The position numbers and the translations under genes were made by a program. The notes under the pieces are model-generated. The model searched no databases, was not told the origin of the DNA, and was given only the letters and a program-made list of their open reading frames with translations. From Thermoplasmata archaeon (lineage in GTDB: Archaea; Thermoplasmatota; Thermoplasmata; Thermoplasmatales; Thermoplasmataceae), in assembly GCA_021797385.1 (NCBI GenBank), contig JAJZZW010000092.1, positions 1-7,499 on the forward strand: DNA of 7,499 nucleotides, read 5' to 3'. Shown piece by piece: positions 5,516 to 7,499 of this stretch (within the stretch, counting starts at the first letter, position 1; each line of letters opens with the position of its first letter).

Positions 5516-6538
5516 TCACTTTTTATAGCGAAGTATCCCACAGTAACCACCAAACTGCTTTATAATTTCTCCAGAATCCGTATAATCGCTTATTACGTGT
5601 ACATTGACACCGTTTATCTGTGAAAGAAGACTTCTGGTCTCAGGGTCCCTGAATTTTGATTCTGATATGAGCAGATCCTCTATCATATTCATTTTAGCAT
5701 ATTTTATTATTTCATCATAACCATAAACGCTCAAGCCTGTTTTATTCAGGTTCTTGAGGAATGACTGTATGAGCTTTTCATCTCCGGCTAACCTTGCGCC
5801 TTTCAAAATCTCCTCTGATTTTTTTTCTGCCATGAATTCATATATGCCTCTTTTTCCAGAATCTGTTTCTGCTATATCGTATACTGTTATCTGCTTGAAG
5901 AAAGGATCGTTTTTAATCCTTTCATACAACTTTGTATGCTCGAAACCCGGGCCAAGAATTATAATTGTTGAAATGCTTCTTATGTTCTTGAGTGTTTGGA
6001 TGATTTCATTGTAATATCCGGAATCGCTGGCTTTTGACTCATAGTCCTTCCCTGACTTTCCTGATACTATTTCACCTATGTCCTGTATACCATATGATTT
6101 AAGAAGGGCAACAGTACAGGATTCATCGTCCAGTGAGGTAAACACTACTGTATTTTTATAATAATTATCTACAGACTCCTTTAGCAATCCATATTCTTCT
6201 TCATTTAATTCTTTTACTAGGGTAATTTCATCGTCCACTCCTATCATAACTGACTGATGGCTTCCAGTGTTTTCTCCTTCCACTATTTCTCCAAGGATTT
6301 TCAGATTATCTGTGTATGGCAAAAAATCCACCTTTTCTATTTTTAGATTTATTCTGATTTTCTTCCTTTCCACTGATTTGGACCTTGTCATATCTGCATT
6401 TTGTTCCTGCCTTCTGAATACAGAGGTGATAATGATATCATCCTGTGCCATTATATTTTTCAGGTACCAGAGATCATCAATAGTGTTTATCAATAATACT
6501 ATTCGCAAATTTTTCCTGTCGTCCTCTATAATTTTCAA
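5516..6538 (-). CDS. pelA: mRNA surveillance protein Pelota (Dom34), TTG start
   Basis: Pelota is an eRF1-related factor that, with aEF1A and ABCE1, recognises and splits ribosomes stalled on mRNA. The 340-residue product has the three expected parts: an Sm-like N-terminal domain (about 1-125, with DDLWYL at 21-26 and RINLKIEKVDFLPY at about 62-75), a central domain (about 130-250) with GPGF (196-199), and a C-terminal domain ending in QFGGYCGILRYKK, close to the family's GGIAAILRY. There is no GGQ motif, which excludes a true release factor eRF1. The start is TTG (minus strand 6538-6536): an in-frame TAA lies four codons upstream, no in-frame ATG exists before residue 30, and the sequence KIIEDDRKN matches the usual Pelota N-terminus. 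It lies 31 nt downstream of the Mut7-C gene, probably in the same operon. Confidence 0.94.
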   Translation of the reverse strand: MKIIEDDRKNLRIVLLINTIDDLWYLKNIMAQDDIIITSVFRRQEQNADMTRSKSVERKKIRINLKIEKVDFLPYTDNLKILGEIVEGENTGSHQSVMIGVDDEITLVKELNEEEYGLLKESVDNYYKNTVVFTSLDDESCTVALLKSYGIQDIGEIVSGKSGKDYESKASDSGYYNEIIQTLKNIRSISTIIILGPGFEHTKLYERIKNDPFFKQITVYDIAETDSGKRGIYEFMAEKKSEEILKGARLAGDEKLIQSFLKNLNKTGLSVYGYDEIIKYAKMNMIEDLLISESKFRDPETRSLLSQINGVNVHVISDYTDSGEIIKQFGGYCGILRYKK

Positions 6539-6549
6539 TATAGGTTCAT
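6535..6549 (-). other. Four-codon mini-ORF whose stop overlaps the pelA TTG start
   Basis: On the minus strand, ATG AAC CTA TAT TGA begins 11 nt upstream of the pelA TTG in another frame. Its TGA overlaps the start as TTGA. It is the only ATG between the Mut7-C stop and pelA. It may be chance, or it may load ribosomes that re-initiate at the TTG. A frame error in the sequence is another possible reading. Confidence 0.3.
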
Positions 6550-6569
6550 TTTAAATTGAATTAAAAAAC

Positions 6570-7016
6570 TTAGCCTTTCAGGATAGAGTCTATCTCCAGC
6601 AATATTTTTAGGTAATGAGTACCATTCCAGTAATATTTATTACAGTATTTACAGTATTTTACTGTACTGAATCTTAATTTTACTGCTGAAAATTCCGGGG
6701 GCATCACATCTGAATTAATGTCCTCTAACAGTGAGTTACACATGGGGCAGCGGGAAAAGAATAGGTTCCTCTTTGGCGGGAACATCCCTGCTATCTGTTT
6801 GATCTGTAATTTGAAATCCGGACTGTCAAGGAAAATGGATTTGCTGTATCTCCTGTAAAATTCATAATCCCGTGTCAACAGTATTCTATCTTCTTCAATG
6901 CATTTTTTGAGTATTTCGGTATCACTCTTACATTGAGGGTATAATGTATCATATCCCATTATACGCATCCATTTGCAGGTTTTGCCGACCATATGGTCAG
7001 CCATGAATCTAGGCAT
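6570..7016 (-). CDS. Mut7-C RNase-like domain protein with C-terminal zinc ribbon
   Basis: This 148-residue protein belongs to the Mut7-C family, a PIN-like fold predicted to be an RNase and named after the C-terminal part of C. elegans Mut-7. It begins MPRFMADHMVGKTCKWMR (acidic Asp7), continues with MGYDTLYPQCKSDTEIL (Asp32) and ILLTRDYEF (Asp50), then has two cysteine pairs, Cys90/Cys93 (SRCPMC) and Cys122/Cys125 (YCKYC), forming a zinc ribbon, and the typical YYWNGTHY near the end. A longer frame opens at 7076, but the start at 7016 is chosen because family members begin at this point, GGTGG (7025-7021) lies 4 nt upstream, and it overlaps the ubiX stop by only 8 nt. Its RNA target is unknown. 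Proximity to pelA suggests RNA quality control, by inference. Confidence 0.9.
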   Translation of the reverse strand: MPRFMADHMVGKTCKWMRIMGYDTLYPQCKSDTEILKKCIEEDRILLTRDYEFYRRYSKSIFLDSPDFKLQIKQIAGMFPPKRNLFFSRCPMCNSLLEDINSDVMPPEFSAVKLRFSTVKYCKYCNKYYWNGTHYLKILLEIDSILKG

Positions 7017-7499
7017 CCCTCCACCTTGAGGATAAACTGTTTTTAATTCCAGATAGATCAAGTATTCTTGCAACAATAAAATTTATAAGATCGTCCATGG
7101 TCGAAGGTTTATGGTAATATCCGGGTATGGCAGGTGAGACGATGACATTATCCCGGGAAAGTTTCAGCATGTTCTCAAGCATAATTGTACTGAGTGGCAT
7201 TTCTCTGGGTACGATTATGAATTTTCTTCTCTCCTTAAGCGCAACCGTAGCTACCCTTGTTATCAGTGTATCTGATATTCCGGAAGATATCTTTGCAAGT
7301 GTTGATGACGAACAGGGTATAATCACAAATGTTGAAAATAAAAAACTACCGGAACTAATTCTAGCTGCGATGTCGTTATCGTTATAAACATAAGTTGCAA
7401 GACTTCTGATATAATCAAGACTGTAATCTGTTTCCAGCGACATGACCTTTTTTGCACTCTCAGATATTATCAGGTGAACTTCAAGATCCTTTAGATTTT
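7009..7499 (-). CDS. ubiX: UbiX-family flavin prenyltransferase (5' end outside window)
   Basis: UbiX enzymes attach dimethylallyl phosphate to FMN, making prenylated FMN, the cofactor of UbiD-type decarboxylases. The visible 162 residues run open to the window edge at 7499 and lack only about 25 N-terminal residues, including the expected GxSG flavin-binding motif. Recognisable parts are EVHLIISESAKKVM before the internal Met at 7443 (therefore not the start), SGSF followed by VIIPCSSSTLAKI, LITRVATVALKERRKFIIVPRE, MPLSTIMLENM, and YYHKPSTMDDLINFIVARILDL. It is the upstream gene of ubiX-Mut7-C-pelA and overlaps the Mut7-C start by 8 nt. The client decarboxylase, possibly in quinone or aromatic metabolism, is not in the window. 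Confidence 0.92.
   Translation of the reverse strand, partial: NLKDLEVHLIISESAKKVMSLETDYSLDYIRSLATYVYNDNDIAARISSGSFLFSTFVIIPCSSSTLAKISSGISDTLITRVATVALKERRKFIIVPREMPLSTIMLENMLKLSRDNVIVSPAIPGYYHKPSTMDDLINFIVARILDLSGIKNSLSSRWRDA

Noticed and set aside
5516..6538. Peptide chain release factor aRF1 as the identity of the Pelota gene
   Set aside because: There is no GGQ motif, and the N-terminal DDLWYL pattern and GGxxxILRY C-terminus are Pelota traits.
7017..7076. A 20-residue N-terminal extension of the Mut7-C protein starting at 7076
   Set aside because: It overlaps the ubiX end by 68 nt, has no family similarity, and a GGTGG site sits just before the ATG at 7016, where family members begin.
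7009..7443. Reading ubiX as a complete 144-codon gene starting at 7443
   Set aside because: The frame stays open to the window edge and the upstream residues (EVHLIISESAKKV) match the UbiX family, so the true start lies outside the window.

Overview
The window looks like a chromosomal segment of an archaeon, most probably a thermoplasmatal euryarchaeon (Thermoplasma/Ferroplasma/Picrophilus/Cuniculiplasma type). The reasons are the archaeal order rps13-rps4-rps11-rpoD, an archaeal RNA polymerase subunit D, a Pelota-type ribosome-rescue factor, GGTG/GGTGAT ribosome binding sites, TATA-like boxes instead of bacterial -35/-10 promoters, AT-rich DNA, and heavy use of ATA (Ile) and AGA/AGG (Arg) codons. 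The genus cannot be fixed from the sequence alone.

Layout. (1) Positions 1-2339, plus strand: a TATA-like promoter followed by a compact information-processing operon for ribosomal proteins S13, S4 and S11 and RNA polymerase subunit D, with gaps or overlaps of 9 nt or less. (2) 2340-2607: an AT-rich convergent gap with no gene, only T-rich termination-like tracts and short inverted repeats. (3) 2608-4139, minus strand: a TauE/SafE-family membrane transporter, and upstream of it a small protein with a putative N-terminal helical/HTH-like segment and a C-terminal ACT-like domain. (4) 4140-4309: a divergent promoter region with two overlapping perfect palindromes placed exactly midway between the two start codons. 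(5) 4310-5474, plus strand: NAD kinase overlapping a JAMM/MPN+ metalloprotease. (6) 5475-7499, minus strand: a likely operon, read right to left, of ubiX (5' end outside the window), a Mut7-C RNase-like protein, and Pelota (pelA), which appears to start at TTG.

How the genes fit together. The left block makes small-subunit ribosomal proteins and a polymerase assembly subunit. The right block holds a stalled-ribosome rescue factor beside a predicted RNase with a zinc ribbon, which suggests RNA quality control. The centre couples NADP(H) supply to a JAMM peptidase of the kind that removes ubiquitin-like SAMP proteins, and may be controlled from the shared palindromic region. Most genes are conserved families. 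I see no mobile element, CRISPR array, tRNA or rRNA. The most interesting signals are the midpoint palindromes and the unusual initiation region of pelA, where a four-codon mini-ORF ends in a stop overlapping the TTG start.
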